Assembly: GCA_009773165.1 (NCBI GenBank)
Contig: WOUZ01000001.1
Coordinates: forward strand, 248,001-312,000
Origin: Bacteroidota bacterium
Lineage (GTDB): Bacteria; Bacteroidota; Bacteroidia; Bacteroidales; F082
Direction of reading: 5' to 3'
DNA length: 64,000 nt
The notes below the pieces were generated by a model. It ran no database searches and had not been told where the DNA came from. It saw only the letters and a program-made list of their open reading frames with translations. Each line of letters opens with the position of its first letter. Within the stretch, counting starts at the first letter, position 1. This document shows, piece by piece, positions 46,844-57,252 of this stretch. Made by a program: the position numbers and the translations under genes.

Positions 46844-46960
46844 ATGAAAAACAAACTATTGACGCTGTTAGTTTTATTGACAATTTCCGTCTTTCATCTG
46901 CAAGCACATCTTTTAAATGTGTCTTATTTTCAATATATGGCCGAAATATATCGGTATTAA
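46844..46960 (+). pseudogene. signal-peptide stub, possible 5' remnant
   Basis: Thirty-eight codons read MKNKLLTLLVLLTISVFHLQA, then a short tail with a stop. This is a good signal peptide with nothing after it. It lies in the 415-base gap 46711-47125 on the strand opposite the receptor operon. It may be the 5' end of a decayed gene or a small exported peptide. The rest of the gap holds only promoter elements. Confidence 0.35.
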
Positions 46961-47074
46961 TCGTATGGTATTTTCGAATTATAAGAAGACATTCCAAGGT
47001 TTTAGTCAAGCAGTTATAATTATGTTGAAAACCCGTTAACTTTTCAAAAAATGTAAAGCATAGAGACTTCATTT

Positions 47075-47100
47075 TACCTTTGGTGAAATGACTACCTTTG
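47075..47100 (+). promoter_or_regulatory. two -7 elements TACCTTTG ahead of pdxA
   Basis: TACCTTTG occurs at 47075-47082 and again at 47093-47100, both exact TAnnTTTG matches, the second 25 bases before the pdxA start. Neither has a clear -33 box at the right spacing. Confidence 0.5.
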
Positions 47101-47125
47101 CACTATAATTCAGTTAACAAATAGC

Positions 47126-48193
47126 ATGGAGAAGCAAAAATCTACCGACGACAGAATCAGGGTTGGCATCACTCATGGCGACATTAATGGCATTGGTTAT
47201 GAGGTAATTATAAAAGCTCTAACAGATATCAGGATGATCGAGCTTTTTACACCCATCGTTTATGGACACTCAAGGGTTGCCTCCTTTTACAAGAAAAATC
47301 TGAATGCTGCAGAGCTCAATTTTAATCTCGTCAAGGATGCTTCACAAGCACATCCAAAGCGCTGCAATATTGTCAATTGCACCGAAAACGATTTGCAGAT
47401 TGACGTTGGAAAAAGTACTTCTATCGCAGGTGAAGCCGCTTATCAGGCATTGGAAATGGCTGTAAACGATCTGAAAAATGACTGGATTGATGTTTTAGTG
47501 ACTGCTCCAATTAATAAGCAGAATATTCAATCGCCTCAATTTGACTTTCCTGGACATACAGAATATCTTTCAACTCGCTTTGGGAACAACGAACCTCTTA
47601 TGCTTATGGTTTGGAACAATCTGCGTGTTGGAACCCTTACGGGACATATACCTCTTGAAGAAGTACCTTCAAAAATACACCAGGATTTGATTATCAAAAA
47701 ATTACAAATTCTAAACCAAAGCCTCATAAATGATTTTGGCATTTTGAAACCAAAAATTGCTGTCCTGGGGTTAAATCCACATGCTGGTGACGGTGGCCTA
47801 CTTGGTAATGAAGAAAACGATGTAATTATTCCGGCACTTAAAAAAATCAAGAAGGAGCAAGGCATATTGGCTTATGGTCCTTTTCCTGCAGACGGGTTCT
47901 TTGGTTCAGGAAGCTGGAAAAAATATGATGCCGTTTTAGCCATGTATCATGATCAGGGTTTAGCACCTTTTAAAAGCCTCGCTTTTGAAGGAGGCGTAAA
48001 TTTCACAGCCGGATTACCTATCGTTAGAACCTCACCGGCTCATGGAACAGCTTATGACCTGGCTGGAAAAAATGAAGCTTCTGAAGAAGCTTTTCGTCAG
48101 GCAATATATTTGGCTATTGACATTATTCGAAACAGGAGACAGCAACAGGAGCTGGAATCCAACAAGTTGACTAAAACTTCTATCCCTAATTAA
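47126..48193 (+). CDS. pdxA: 4-hydroxythreonine-4-phosphate dehydrogenase
   Basis: A 355-residue enzyme of pyridoxal-phosphate biosynthesis, NAD-dependent. The family start GITHGDINGIGYEVI is present. Metal-binding His residues lie in FPGHTEYL, GLNPHAGDGG and AMYHDQGLAPFK, and all are intact. It lies seven bases before murF-alr. The alr half of that neighbour uses PLP, which this pathway makes. Confidence 0.94.
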   Translation: MEKQKSTDDRIRVGITHGDINGIGYEVIIKALTDIRMIELFTPIVYGHSRVASFYKKNLNAAELNFNLVKDASQAHPKRCNIVNCTENDLQIDVGKSTSIAGEAAYQALEMAVNDLKNDWIDVLVTAPINKQNIQSPQFDFPGHTEYLSTRFGNNEPLMLMVWNNLRVGTLTGHIPLEEVPSKIHQDLIIKKLQILNQSLINDFGILKPKIAVLGLNPHAGDGGLLGNEENDVIIPALKKIKKEQGILAYGPFPADGFFGSGSWKKYDAVLAMYHDQGLAPFKSLAFEGGVNFTAGLPIVRTSPAHGTAYDLAGKNEASEEAFRQAIYLAIDIIRNRRQQQELESNKLTKTSIPN

Positions 48194-48200
48194 TTAATTT

Positions 48201-50696
48201 ATGGTGCTTGAAAAGCCCTATAAGCTACAAACTATCGTTACTATTACCGACGCGAAATTCTTTGGCGATGGGAAAAACGAAACTTTCATAAGCAAATTAC
48301 TTGTCGACAGCCGGCAGCTAATCAGTCCGGATGAAACCCTCTTTTTTGCTATAAAAACAAAAAAAAATGATGGTCACCGCTATCTGACTGCCCTGAGTGA
48401 ACTAGGAGTAAAGAACTTTGTGGTTTCACAATTACCTGACCAGCCGGAGAGTTTTCCCTCTGACACCAATTTTCTTCTTGTCCAGGACAGCCTTTCTGCC
48501 TTACAAAAAATAGCCTCCTTTCATAGAAAATCATTTGATGGACAAGTAATTGGAATAACAGGAAGCAACGGAAAAACCATCGTTAAAGAATGGCTGCATC
48601 AATTGCTTTCGCCTGATATTTCGATTGTTCGAAGCCCTAAAAGTTATAACTCACAAATCGGTGTACCACTATCTGTTTGGCAAATTGAAGCTGAGCATCA
48701 GCTGGCACTTTTTGAGGCAGGCATTTCGGAACCTGGTGAAATGACAAACCTTCAGCAAATCATACGTCCTACAATAGGCGTATTTACGAATATAGGTCCG
48801 GCTCATGGCGAAAACTTCATTCGAATACAACAAAAGGTTGGAGAAAAACTCAAACTTTTCACAAAAGTTGAGACGTTGATTTATTGCATCGATCATGCAG
48901 AAATTCAGGAAGGCATCATCAGGTCACAGTTGCTTCATTCAATTAAGTCATTTACATGGAGTAAAAAACTTGATGCTGATCTAAAGATTGACGCTGTTAC
49001 AAAATCGACGCATAACACTATTATAAGTGCTCATTATCAGCAACAAGCCTTCGACTTCACCATCCCGTTTATTGATGATGCCTCTGTTGAAAATGCTATT
49101 CATTGCGCTTGTGTAATGCTTCTTTTAGGATACAATATAGCGACAATTAAAGAACGGATGTTACTACTTACGCAGGTTGCTATGCGTTTGGAACTCAAAG
49201 AAGGCCTGAATAATTGTACCCTCATAAACGACAGTTACAATAGTGATATACATTCACTTGCTATCGCCCTTGATTTCCTGAAACAGCAAAATCAGCATCA
49301 AAACAAAGCGGTTATATTATCCGATATTCTGGAAAGTGGCACGAACGAGGCCGATTTATATGAACAGGTTGCTTCGTTAATGGATGCTAAAGGGGTTCAG
49401 AAAATCATAGGTATTGGTCCTTCATTGATGCGCCAGTCAGGCTGCTTCAAAATGGAAAAGAAATTCTATGCAACAACAGAAGATTTTCTGGCGGCCATTG
49501 CCTTATCCGATTTTCACAGCACTTCCATATTAATCAAAGGGGCGCGTATATTTGGTTTTGAACGTATCAGCCAACTCCTTCAGCAAAAAGCTCATGAAAC
49601 TATTCTCGAAATCAATCTCAATCATTTGGTTTCGAATTTGAACTATTATCGTTCGCTTCTGCCTCCCGAAGTGAAAATAATGGTTATGGTGAAAGCCTTC
49701 AGCTATGGAAGCGGAGGTTATGAGATTGCGAATGTTTTGCAGTTTCATCATGTTGACTACCTAACTGTTGCATACGCTGATGAGGGTGTCGAATTGCGAA
49801 AGGCAGGAATTCGGTTACCTATTATGGTGATGAGCCCTGAAGAACATAGTTTTGATGCGATGTTGAATTATGACCTTGAACCTGAGATATTTAGTTTCAG
49901 AGTGTTGGGACTTTTGCAAGAGGCCATTCAACGGGTTGACAGAAATCACCAAAAAGTTAAAATACATCTTAAAATAGATACCGGGATGCGGCGTCTGGGT
50001 TTCAATCCGGAAGAACTTTTGGAATTGAGCGAGCAAATTCTGAAAAATCCACTCTTGCAGGTCCAGTCGGTTTTTTCTCACCTGGCTGCAAGTGAAACAG
50101 AAGCGCATGATCCATTTACACGAAGACAGTTTAGCGTTTTTGAAGACAGTTGTAAGTTCCTGGAGCAAAAAATTGGCTATAGCTTCGACAGACATATCCT
50201 CAATTCTGCCGGTATTGTTCGTTTTCCTGAGGCTCATTATGAGATGGTACGTCTTGGAATTGGGGTTTATGGCGTTGCATCAGGTGGCGTTGAAAATGAA
50301 AAACTCTCAACCGTTGTCTCCCTGAAATCAAATCTGAGTCAAATTCGTATTGTTCCGGAAGGAGACAGCATTGGTTATAACCGCAGGACTTTTGTCGATA
50401 AGGAAACAAAAATTGGAGTAGTACCAATTGGCTATGCTGATGGGCTTCCAAGAATCCTGAGCAATGGCAGAGGATTTCTTTTTATTAATGGTAAAGCTGC
50501 ACCAATTGTTGGCGATGTGTGTATGGATATGTGTATGATCGACCTTTCTGATATTTCTGCTGAGGAAGGTGATACAGTTGTAATATTCGATAACCAACAC
50601 GCTTTGAATGCTTTTGCTCAGGCTGCTGATACTATTCCTTATGAAATTCTGACAAGAATTTCCAGACGGGTAAAGCGTGTATATTATCAGGAATAA
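48201..50696 (+). CDS. MurF-alanine racemase fusion
   Basis: An 831-residue bifunctional enzyme. Residues 1-455 are MurF, which adds D-Ala-D-Ala to the UDP-MurNAc-tripeptide; the ATP loop is GITGSNGKT near residue 118. Residues 460-831 are alanine racemase with the PLP lysine Lys498 (VMVKAFSYGSGG) and the second catalytic Tyr in DSIGYNRRT. The fusion joins supply and use of D-alanine in peptidoglycan synthesis and is widespread in Bacteroidota. It follows pdxA after seven bases. Confidence 0.94.
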   Translation: MVLEKPYKLQTIVTITDAKFFGDGKNETFISKLLVDSRQLISPDETLFFAIKTKKNDGHRYLTALSELGVKNFVVSQLPDQPESFPSDTNFLLVQDSLSALQKIASFHRKSFDGQVIGITGSNGKTIVKEWLHQLLSPDISIVRSPKSYNSQIGVPLSVWQIEAEHQLALFEAGISEPGEMTNLQQIIRPTIGVFTNIGPAHGENFIRIQQKVGEKLKLFTKVETLIYCIDHAEIQEGIIRSQLLHSIKSFTWSKKLDADLKIDAVTKSTHNTIISAHYQQQAFDFTIPFIDDASVENAIHCACVMLLLGYNIATIKERMLLLTQVAMRLELKEGLNNCTLINDSYNSDIHSLAIALDFLKQQNQHQNKAVILSDILESGTNEADLYEQVASLMDAKGVQKIIGIGPSLMRQSGCFKMEKKFYATTEDFLAAIALSDFHSTSILIKGARIFGFERISQLLQQKAHETILEINLNHLVSNLNYYRSLLPPEVKIMVMVKAFSYGSGGYEIANVLQFHHVDYLTVAYADEGVELRKAGIRLPIMVMSPEEHSFDAMLNYDLEPEIFSFRVLGLLQEAIQRVDRNHQKVKIHLKIDTGMRRLGFNPEELLELSEQILKNPLLQVQSVFSHLAASETEAHDPFTRRQFSVFEDSCKFLEQKIGYSFDRHILNSAGIVRFPEAHYEMVRLGIGVYGVASGGVENEKLSTVVSLKSNLSQIRIVPEGDSIGYNRRTFVDKETKIGVVPIGYADGLPRILSNGRGFLFINGKAAPIVGDVCMDMCMIDLSDISAEEGDTVVIFDNQHALNAFAQAADTIPYEILTRISRRVKRVYYQE

Positions 50697-50848
50697 AACC
50701 CTATAGCTTTTTTTGCAGTTGTCAAAGAAACAAAAAGCCTAAAACTCCTTCTTTTGCTAACTTTATTAAAACTAATTCGTTTACTTCGTCTTCCAAAAGC
50801 CCTTTACTAAAAAGTTCCGGGATGCAACAAAACAAACAAGTGATTCCC

Positions 50849-50856
50849 TACATTTG
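50849..50856 (+). promoter_or_regulatory. -7 element TACATTTG
   Basis: An exact TAnnTTTG match 17 bases before the TauE/SafE-type gene. No clear -33 box is seen. Confidence 0.5.
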
Positions 50857-50873
50857 CCGCAAGGATTGGATTT

Positions 50874-51668
50874 ATGAATTGGATTGAAGTTACTGCACTT
50901 ATTGTTTCCGGAATCGTGGTTGGTTTTATCAATACACTTGCCGGAGGTGGATCAGTCATTTCGCTTTCGCTTTTTCTATTTCTTGGTTTGCCCCTCGATG
51001 TAGCCAATGGTACGAACCGTATTGCTATTGTTCTTCAAAATCTGACCTCGGTTGGGATGTTCCTACAAAAGAAAGTTCTTGAATTACGGAAAGCTACATG
51101 GCTTGCTTTACCTGCTGTTGCAGGCTCCATTGTTGGTGCTCAGATTGCTGTTGATATAGATAAAGTTGTGATTGAAAGAGCTTTCGCAGCTATCTTACTT
51201 CTGATGATTTTCTTTATGCTGGTAAAACCATCAACCTATTTACACGGGAACACCGAAAAGCAAGGTAGGCCAGTGAGCCTGTTTCAGGTTTTTATTTTCT
51301 TTTTGATAGGCATTTATGGTGGGTTTATTCAGGTTGGAATTGGCTATTTTCTTTTGGCAGCACTTGTAGTTGGTGCTGGTTTTGATCTTGTCAAAGCCAA
51401 CGCCATCAAAGTATGGATTGTGCTTTTATACTCACCTGTAGCTCTTACAATTTTTATTCTTAATGGTGCAGTAAACTGGCATTTTGGACTTGTTCATGGC
51501 ATAGGAAATATCATGGGAGCTCTTGTGGCTTCACAGATGGCAACAGCTAAAGGAGTTGGTTTTGTTAAATGGGTAATAATAGCTGTTATACTCATAACCT
51601 CTGCACAACTATTTGGTTTATATGACTTTAATGCACTCATAGGCTTTTTTATACCGCAAAGACAATGA
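50874..51668 (+). CDS. TauE/SafE family membrane transporter
   Basis: A 264-residue inner-membrane protein with about eight helices. Family features are an opening FINTLAGGGSVISL motif and a related motif in the second half (YGGFIQVGIGYFLL). TauE/SafE proteins export sulfite, sulfoacetate or similar organic anions, or act in sulfur uptake. A sulfur role would fit the SQR-like gene, but the two are 43 kb apart. The substrate is not decided. Confidence 0.9.
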   Translation: MNWIEVTALIVSGIVVGFINTLAGGGSVISLSLFLFLGLPLDVANGTNRIAIVLQNLTSVGMFLQKKVLELRKATWLALPAVAGSIVGAQIAVDIDKVVIERAFAAILLLMIFFMLVKPSTYLHGNTEKQGRPVSLFQVFIFFLIGIYGGFIQVGIGYFLLAALVVGAGFDLVKANAIKVWIVLLYSPVALTIFILNGAVNWHFGLVHGIGNIMGALVASQMATAKGVGFVKWVIIAVILITSAQLFGLYDFNALIGFFIPQRQ

Positions 51669-51726
51669 AAAACTGATAGCGTTTTTTAATTTAAATCCTG
51701 TTAATTTGAATAAATCTCTCAAAACG

Positions 51727-52761
51727 ATGCTGCAACACCCTAATTATTTGAGTAAAATCTTCTTCTTTCTTGTGCTTTTTCTTTCGGTTTCATTTAGTTC
51801 CTGCCAAATGAAATCTGATAAACCACAAAAGCCTGATTACGTTCTTGTGATTCATGGCGGAGCAGGAGCAATGGAACGTTCCAAAATGTCAACAGAATCA
51901 GAGGCCGCCTACAAAGAAGGATTGATGACAGCCCTAAGAGCAGGTGAAGAAGTGCTAAAAAACGGAGGGAGCAGCACAGATGCAGTAATTGCATCAATTA
52001 CCCTGATGGAGGATAATCCATTGTTTAATGCAGGGAAAGGTGCTGTATACAATGAAGTTGGAGAAATCGCTCACGATGCCTCCATCATGGAAGGAAAACA
52101 AGGCCGTGCAGGTGCTGTTGGAGCAGTTAGTATTATCCGTCACCCTATTTTAGCAGCAAAAGCAATTATGGATGATGGCCGACATGTTTTTTTGGTTGGA
52201 AAAGGTGCTGAGAAATTTGCCATACAATCAGGTGTTGACACGGTTAACCCCTCTTATTTTTTTACGCAAAACAGATGGGATAACTATGAAAAAACGCGTC
52301 AATCTCATCTTGAACGAGAGTTTACAATCCCATCAAAAGGAACTGTTGGAGCTGTTGCTCTTGATCGTGAGGGAAATCTGGCTGCCGGAACATCTACCGG
52401 AGGTATGCACTATAAACGCGAGGGCAGACTTGGCGATTCGCCTGTGATTGGTGCAGGCACATGGGCCGACAATAACAGCTGCGCTGTTTCAGCAACAGGT
52501 CATGGTGAGTTTTTTATTCGTAACGCAGTAGCTCACGACCTTCATGCCCGAATGATTTATTCAGGACAAAGTCTTCAACAGGCTGCTAATGACCTTGTTA
52601 TGAATAAACTTAAATCGTTAGATGCAGGAGGTGGATTAATTGCTGTCGACAAAAATGGCTCTATTGCGCTTCCTTTCAATACATCAGGAATGTTCAGGGC
52701 TTATGTTATTGCCGGACAGGAAGCTTCCGTAAGTATCTATTCAGATGATGAGTCTAAATAG
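51727..52761 (+). CDS. isoaspartyl peptidase/L-asparaginase, lipoprotein
   Basis: A 344-residue Ntn hydrolase with lipobox SSC (Cys26), so it is exported and lipid-anchored. It begins with the family stretch LVIHGGAGA. Autocleavage is expected before Thr206 (SKGTVGAVALD), which becomes the nucleophile. GTSTGGM and GAGTWADN follow, all intact. The ATG at 51727 gives a clean lipoprotein signal, so it was preferred over the upstream TTG. It should hydrolyse isoaspartyl peptides or asparagine in the envelope. Confidence 0.92.
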   Translation: MLQHPNYLSKIFFFLVLFLSVSFSSCQMKSDKPQKPDYVLVIHGGAGAMERSKMSTESEAAYKEGLMTALRAGEEVLKNGGSSTDAVIASITLMEDNPLFNAGKGAVYNEVGEIAHDASIMEGKQGRAGAVGAVSIIRHPILAAKAIMDDGRHVFLVGKGAEKFAIQSGVDTVNPSYFFTQNRWDNYEKTRQSHLEREFTIPSKGTVGAVALDREGNLAAGTSTGGMHYKREGRLGDSPVIGAGTWADNNSCAVSATGHGEFFIRNAVAHDLHARMIYSGQSLQQAANDLVMNKLKSLDAGGGLIAVDKNGSIALPFNTSGMFRAYVIAGQEASVSIYSDDESK

Positions 52762-52831
52762 AAAACATTCCTTATTGAGCCTTCAATATCAATGGATAGA
52801 AATCCGGACATTTCCTTTGCAGCATTAAACG

Positions 52832-52890
52832 AAAAAAAGGTCATCATCTGATCTCATTTATATAACAAGTTTCAGATGATAACCCTTTTT
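52832..52890. terminator. bidirectional terminator between the asparaginase and pgk
   Basis: AAAAAAAGGTCATCATCTGA (from 52832) pairs with TCAGATGATAACCCTTTTT (to 52890) with a small mismatch near the base. Both strands have a T-run at their exit. Confidence 0.8.
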
Positions 52891-52907
52891 ATCTTAAATT
52901 CGGATTA

Positions 52908-54104
52908 TTAAATACCTTCGAGAATAGCTTTAACTCCAGGAAGTTCTTTCCCTTCAATATATTCAAGCATAGCACCACCACCTGTTGAAACATAACTGAC
53001 TTTGTCAGCCAGATCATATTTATTAACGGCAGCAACTGAGTCGCCACCACCAACTAGTGAATATGACCCACTTGAAGTAGCTTTTGCAATGGCTAAAGCG
53101 ATATCGCGTGTACCGTTGGCAAAATTCACAAATTCAAAAACACCCATCGGGCCATTCCAAAGGATGGTCCGCGAATTGAGAATTACTTCGGTAAATGTTT
53201 TTATAGTATCATGGCCAATATCAAGTCCCATCCATCCATCAGGAATGCTGTTTGCATTGCAGACTTTTTGTTCAGCTTCATTGCTAAAACTGTCAGCAAT
53301 CACTGCATCAGTAGGAATCAAAAGATTCACTCCATTTGCTTTAGCTTTTTCGATGGCTTTTAATGCTGTTTCAATCAGATCTTCTTCAACCAAAGAGCTT
53401 CCAATTTGACCACCCATTGCTTTAATAAACGTGAACATCATTCCACCACCAATAATGAGGTTGTCCACTTTATCAATTAAGTTGTTTATAATTTCAATTT
53501 TGCCAGAAACTTTAGCTCCGCCAAGCACCGCTGTGAAAGGTCTTTCAGCATTTTTTGTCACTTTCTCAAGGTTTGAAACTTCATCCTGCATAAGATATCC
53601 GAATAGACTTGCTCCTGGGAAAAAGCGGGCGATAATAGCTGTTGATGCATGGGCACGGTGAGCTGTTCCGAAGGCATCGTTCACATAAACATCGGCTAGT
53701 AACGCCAATTTTTTTGCAAAATTTTCATCCCCTTTTGTTTCTTCTTTGTAAAAACGCAGGTTCTCAAGTAATAAAACTTCTCCCGGTTTCAAAGCAGCTG
53801 CTTTTTCCTGAGCTTCAGCTCCGATGCAATCATTTGCGAACTGAACTTTCATACCAAGTTTTGCTTCCAGGTCACCAAGGATATGACGTAAAGAATACTT
53901 GTCGTCCGGACCGTCTTTTGGTCTTCCGAAATGCGACATCAAAATTACTGAACCTCCCGAAGCAAGAATCTTTTTGATAGTCGGGATTGCTGCCCTGATA
54001 CGGGTGTCATCGGTCACTTCAAATTTGTCGTTCACCGGCACGTTAAAATCAACGCGTACGATAACACGTTTGTCTTTAAGATTGTACTGATCAATGTTTT
54101 TCAT
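52908..54104 (-). CDS. pgk: phosphoglycerate kinase
   Basis: A 398-residue glycolytic enzyme transferring phosphate between 1,3-bisphosphoglycerate and ADP. Characteristic segments are [29 protein letters not shown], and near the C-terminus [10 protein letters not shown] and [11 protein letters not shown]. It starts 10 bases after the end of the large membrane protein gene, so it may be read as the last gene of the glycosyltransferase operon. Confidence 0.97.
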   Translation of the reverse strand: MKNIDQYNLKDKRVIVRVDFNVPVNDKFEVTDDTRIRAAIPTIKKILASGGSVILMSHFGRPKDGPDDKYSLRHILGDLEAKLGMKVQFANDCIGAEAQEKAAALKPGEVLLLENLRFYKEETKGDENFAKKLALLADVYVNDAFGTAHRAHASTAIIARFFPGASLFGYLMQDEVSNLEKVTKNAERPFTAVLGGAKVSGKIEIINNLIDKVDNLIIGGGMMFTFIKAMGGQIGSSLVEEDLIETALKAIEKAKANGVNLLIPTDAVIADSFSNEAEQKVCNANSIPDGWMGLDIGHDTIKTFTEVILNSRTILWNGPMGVFEFVNFANGTRDIALAIAKATSSGSYSLVGGGDSVAAVNKYDLADKVSYVSTGGGAMLEYIEGKELPGVKAILEGI

Positions 54105-54114
54105 CTGTAATAAA

Positions 54115-56103
54115 TTAAATGTGTAATGAATATTTTGTAAATAAAACTGCCTGATTTTGAAAACAAACTTCGTTCTTCCCTGGATTCCAGATATATACCT
54201 TCACACGCGTGCCGGCTGGAAAACCCTGTTGAAGTTGAAAAAAAACTGACATTACGGTCTGTTTTACTGACTTTTCGAAAAATATACTTAACGGATAGCT
54301 GTCATAAAACGAAAATCCGTTTGCGTTTTTAGCATCTATAACCAGGTTTAAACCTTCAATTTTTTCGTTTTTAGCATAAGCCTGTGCTTGAAACAAAACA
54401 GCGGTTAATGCCTGATCTGTTTCCTGAATAGTGGTATCTTTAATAGGGTAAAAATCATCTTGCGAACCGATGCAATGTACTGTTGTATCAATGATAGAGT
54501 TAGTTTTATGTTGCTCGTTTACAGGCAACAACAACTCTAACCAACTCTTTTTACTGTTTTTTTCAGTATAATTATATAACCCTATCCTGCCATTATTAGC
54601 AACAGGATGAAGATGCTCCGCAAGCTCAGGGAAGTTGCGTAATACATCACCCGAAAGGCTCTTGTTTTGAATGACGATGTGATCGAAAGGTAAGGTCAAA
54701 GCCTTCTTTATAAACTCATTGGTTGTTTCAATAACTGTGAAACCTTTACGATTCATCAATAAAAGAGGGACATTGCTCGTATAAGCATCCAACACCAAAA
54801 TACGTGCATCGTTCTTCACTTTACATTCGTTAAGAAAGGCCTCACTCCCTATAAAATTCTGACGGGTTGTTTCGGTGTGATCCCAGCTATGAGTCGTGTA
54901 ACGCTCGTTTTGCTTCAGATTCGAAGCGTGCAGCATGAAGCTTGAGAAAACGAGTAGTCCTGCTGTAAGTGGAATAAGTTGTTTTTTTTGTTGAACGGAG
55001 ATTAATGAAAGACCAAGTGAAGAAAATATCACAAGAGGTAGAAAAAAGCTATCCAGGAAATAATAGTCATGTGCAGGAAATTGTTGAGCCATAACAAAAG
55101 AATACATCAAAGCTGCACCCAGATTGAGCAGTGTCACAAGTAGAATTTTGGCCCTGAAACCAGATGCAATTTTCTTTCTATAAACGATAAGCAGAAGAAA
55201 AGCCACAATAAGCAACACATAGTGACCATAAGTGAGGTAGCTGATATTCCAGTTGTTCCATGCTTTTAACAATAAAACTCCCCAATCGGAGAAGTTGACA
55301 GCAGGCATCAGCTCGTTATTAAACATGGAACCAAATGTGCCTTGCAACTGTTTGTCATACATCCAAAAAGCAGAAAACAGCACCAAATTGCCCAAAATAA
55401 CAAATAACTCCTTGAAGTGCAACTTATTACTCTTCCAAAAAAAGAGTTGAGTCACACTCACAGCAACCAATGGCATTAAAAAAGGCGGACGTATCATTGC
55501 TGCTAACGTTAACAAGAACAAAGACACAACAAAATAGCTGAAATATTGCTTCTTTAAGTATTGAACATAAAAGTAAAAAGCAGCAAATGATAATGACAAG
55601 GCTGGAATACCTGGAATGAACCCGTTCATGTAATAGGTAAAAACCGGAGCGGAAAACACGAACACCACCATGAGCAATGACATAACAAAGGAACTACCTA
55701 AAGCTTTCATGAAAACAAACAAAAAAAGAAGTGCTATTAACCCAGAAAGCAAAACGATGGTGCGCAAAATTACAGGATCTTCAATTCCACTTACACGCAT
55801 TACAACTGCTGCCAAAAACTCAGGCAAAGCCAATGCAGCGCTTGTGTATCCGCTAAAATGCTGGAAATTTTCGTAAGGTGGGTACTTGGGGAAAAGATTA
55901 AATGTTGAAGGAAGAAATGGATTCAGGCCATTCTCAGCAAAGCCAACAGCAAGTGCATAACGATCGCTTTGAGTCCAGGCGTGAGTGTGGGAAGGATATT
56001 CGAAAAAATGAGAGGAGAAAAAGAACGAACTGACAATAATCAATAGCACTAAGACCAACAACACTTCTCTTTTTTCAAATAAATAGGATTTAATTCCGCT
56101 CAT
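54115..56103 (-). CDS. GT-C-type membrane glycosyltransferase-like protein
   Basis: A 662-residue inner-membrane protein. About ten to eleven transmembrane helices occupy residues 10-400, after a first periplasmic loop with [14 protein letters not shown], whose Asp/Arg-rich stretch resembles the acceptor loop of GT-C enzymes such as ArnT/PMT types. A soluble C-terminal part of about 250 residues follows. The donor is probably a polyprenyl-phosphate sugar, which is inference. The neighbours are a lipid kinase, a GT87-like protein and a GT2 enzyme. Confidence 0.65.
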   Translation of the reverse strand: MSGIKSYLFEKREVLLVLVLLIIVSSFFFSSHFFEYPSHTHAWTQSDRYALAVGFAENGLNPFLPSTFNLFPKYPPYENFQHFSGYTSAALALPEFLAAVVMRVSGIEDPVILRTIVLLSGLIALLFLFVFMKALGSSFVMSLLMVVFVFSAPVFTYYMNGFIPGIPALSLSFAAFYFYVQYLKKQYFSYFVVSLFLLTLAAMIRPPFLMPLVAVSVTQLFFWKSNKLHFKELFVILGNLVLFSAFWMYDKQLQGTFGSMFNNELMPAVNFSDWGVLLLKAWNNWNISYLTYGHYVLLIVAFLLLIVYRKKIASGFRAKILLVTLLNLGAALMYSFVMAQQFPAHDYYFLDSFFLPLVIFSSLGLSLISVQQKKQLIPLTAGLLVFSSFMLHASNLKQNERYTTHSWDHTETTRQNFIGSEAFLNECKVKNDARILVLDAYTSNVPLLLMNRKGFTVIETTNEFIKKALTLPFDHIVIQNKSLSGDVLRNFPELAEHLHPVANNGRIGLYNYTEKNSKKSWLELLLPVNEQHKTNSIIDTTVHCIGSQDDFYPIKDTTIQETDQALTAVLFQAQAYAKNEKIEGLNLVIDAKNANGFSFYDSYPLSIFFEKSVKQTVMSVFFQLQQGFPAGTRVKVYIWNPGKNEVCFQNQAVLFTKYSLHI

Positions 56104-56187
56104 ACAGCATGCTTTTTCAGCACACCAAAAGTACGAAATCTAAACGGTGTCGTGAGGCTTGATTACAAAAACATGCTTAAAATAACT

Positions 56188-57225
56188 TCAATCGTTTGCG
56201 GTAGTTGTCCTCGCTGCCTGTTCTGATTCTGAAGCCCCGATTTCCGCAACTTTTTGGTCAGCACCAAACTCCTTGAGAGCTTTTTTCCGAACGATAAGCT
56301 TTACTGCCCTTGGTACGATCGTAAAATCAAGAGGTGAACTTCCAAGTGACTCACCATCAGTTTCCAAAAAGATGGAGTGGCGTGGTGTTGAAGTGATATT
56401 TATTTTCTTTCCTCTAAAGGTATCAACTTCAGGCATTTGAATAAATGAGCCATCGAAAAGTCGTTTGATATTTCTTACAACCCTCAATTTTGTTGTTTTG
56501 CGTATCACTGTCATATCAAACAATCCATCATCGGGAATAGCATCAGGGAGCTGCTTCATTCCACCACCATTGAATTTACAAATTCCAATACTTAAACTAA
56601 ATACCTGATCATTAACAACTTCTTTATCATCAACAATGATGCTAAGCTGAACCACTTCATACTGAAACAATCCCAAAACCAGGTTGATAAGATAAGAAAA
56701 CTTCCCTCCTTTTCCCTGAGCTTTCATGTTATTCGTTTTTTTTGCAACAAAAGCATCGTATCCCATGCCTGCCATATTTATGAAATATCGGCTTTTGTCC
56801 TCTGTTTCATAGCTGTATTTTACTTTCCCAACATCCTGAAGAAAAGTGCGTTCATTTTTAATAATTTTAATTGCCTTTTCATATTTCATCGGAAACTGAT
56901 ACATTCTACCCCAATCGTTTCCTGTGCCGATAGTAATCATTCCAAGGGTAATGTCAGTAGTAGCGAATCGGCTTTGCTGAAATATTCCATTCACGACTTC
57001 ATTGAGAGTTCCATCACCACCCACTGCGATAATCTTTTTGAAACCTAGGTCGTTTACCATATTCCGGGTAATTTCAATGGCATGAAAAGGCCGTTCGGTC
57101 AATACGCTCAAAAAAGAAAACCCTTGTTGCAACAGCAACTCTTTTACTTTAGGCCAGTCTTTTTCGCATTTACTACTTCCGGCTTTTGGGTTCACGACCA
57201 CGAGCCATTTATCAGTTTCTTTCAT
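56188..57225 (-). CDS. diacylglycerol kinase-like lipid kinase
   Basis: A 345-residue protein of the DAGK catalytic family (YegS/DgkB-like). The ATP-binding motif is VGGDGTLNEVVNGI, and GTGNDWGR follows. It phosphorylates diacylglycerol or a related lipid with ATP at the inner membrane surface. A C-terminal tail of about 25 residues is Glu/Ala-rich. It lies between the GT87-like and GT-C-like genes of this operon, which suggests recycling or modification of membrane lipids used in glycan assembly. Confidence 0.9.
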   Translation of the reverse strand: MKETDKWLVVVNPKAGSSKCEKDWPKVKELLLQQGFSFLSVLTERPFHAIEITRNMVNDLGFKKIIAVGGDGTLNEVVNGIFQQSRFATTDITLGMITIGTGNDWGRMYQFPMKYEKAIKIIKNERTFLQDVGKVKYSYETEDKSRYFINMAGMGYDAFVAKKTNNMKAQGKGGKFSYLINLVLGLFQYEVVQLSIIVDDKEVVNDQVFSLSIGICKFNGGGMKQLPDAIPDDGLFDMTVIRKTTKLRVVRNIKRLFDGSFIQMPEVDTFRGKKINITSTPRHSIFLETDGESLGSSPLDFTIVPRAVKLIVRKKALKEFGADQKVAEIGASESEQAARTTTAND

Positions 57226-57252
57226 TTTATTGTGTGTGTTGTGTGTGTGCTA

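Noticed and set aside
46839-47072. 77-codon minus-strand frame upstream of pdxA
   Set aside because: It lies opposite the signal-peptide stub, has no recognisable motif and no promoter in front.
51706-51726. TTG start seven codons upstream of the asparaginase ATG
   Set aside because: The ATG at 51727 gives a normal lipoprotein signal; the extension adds nothing family-like.
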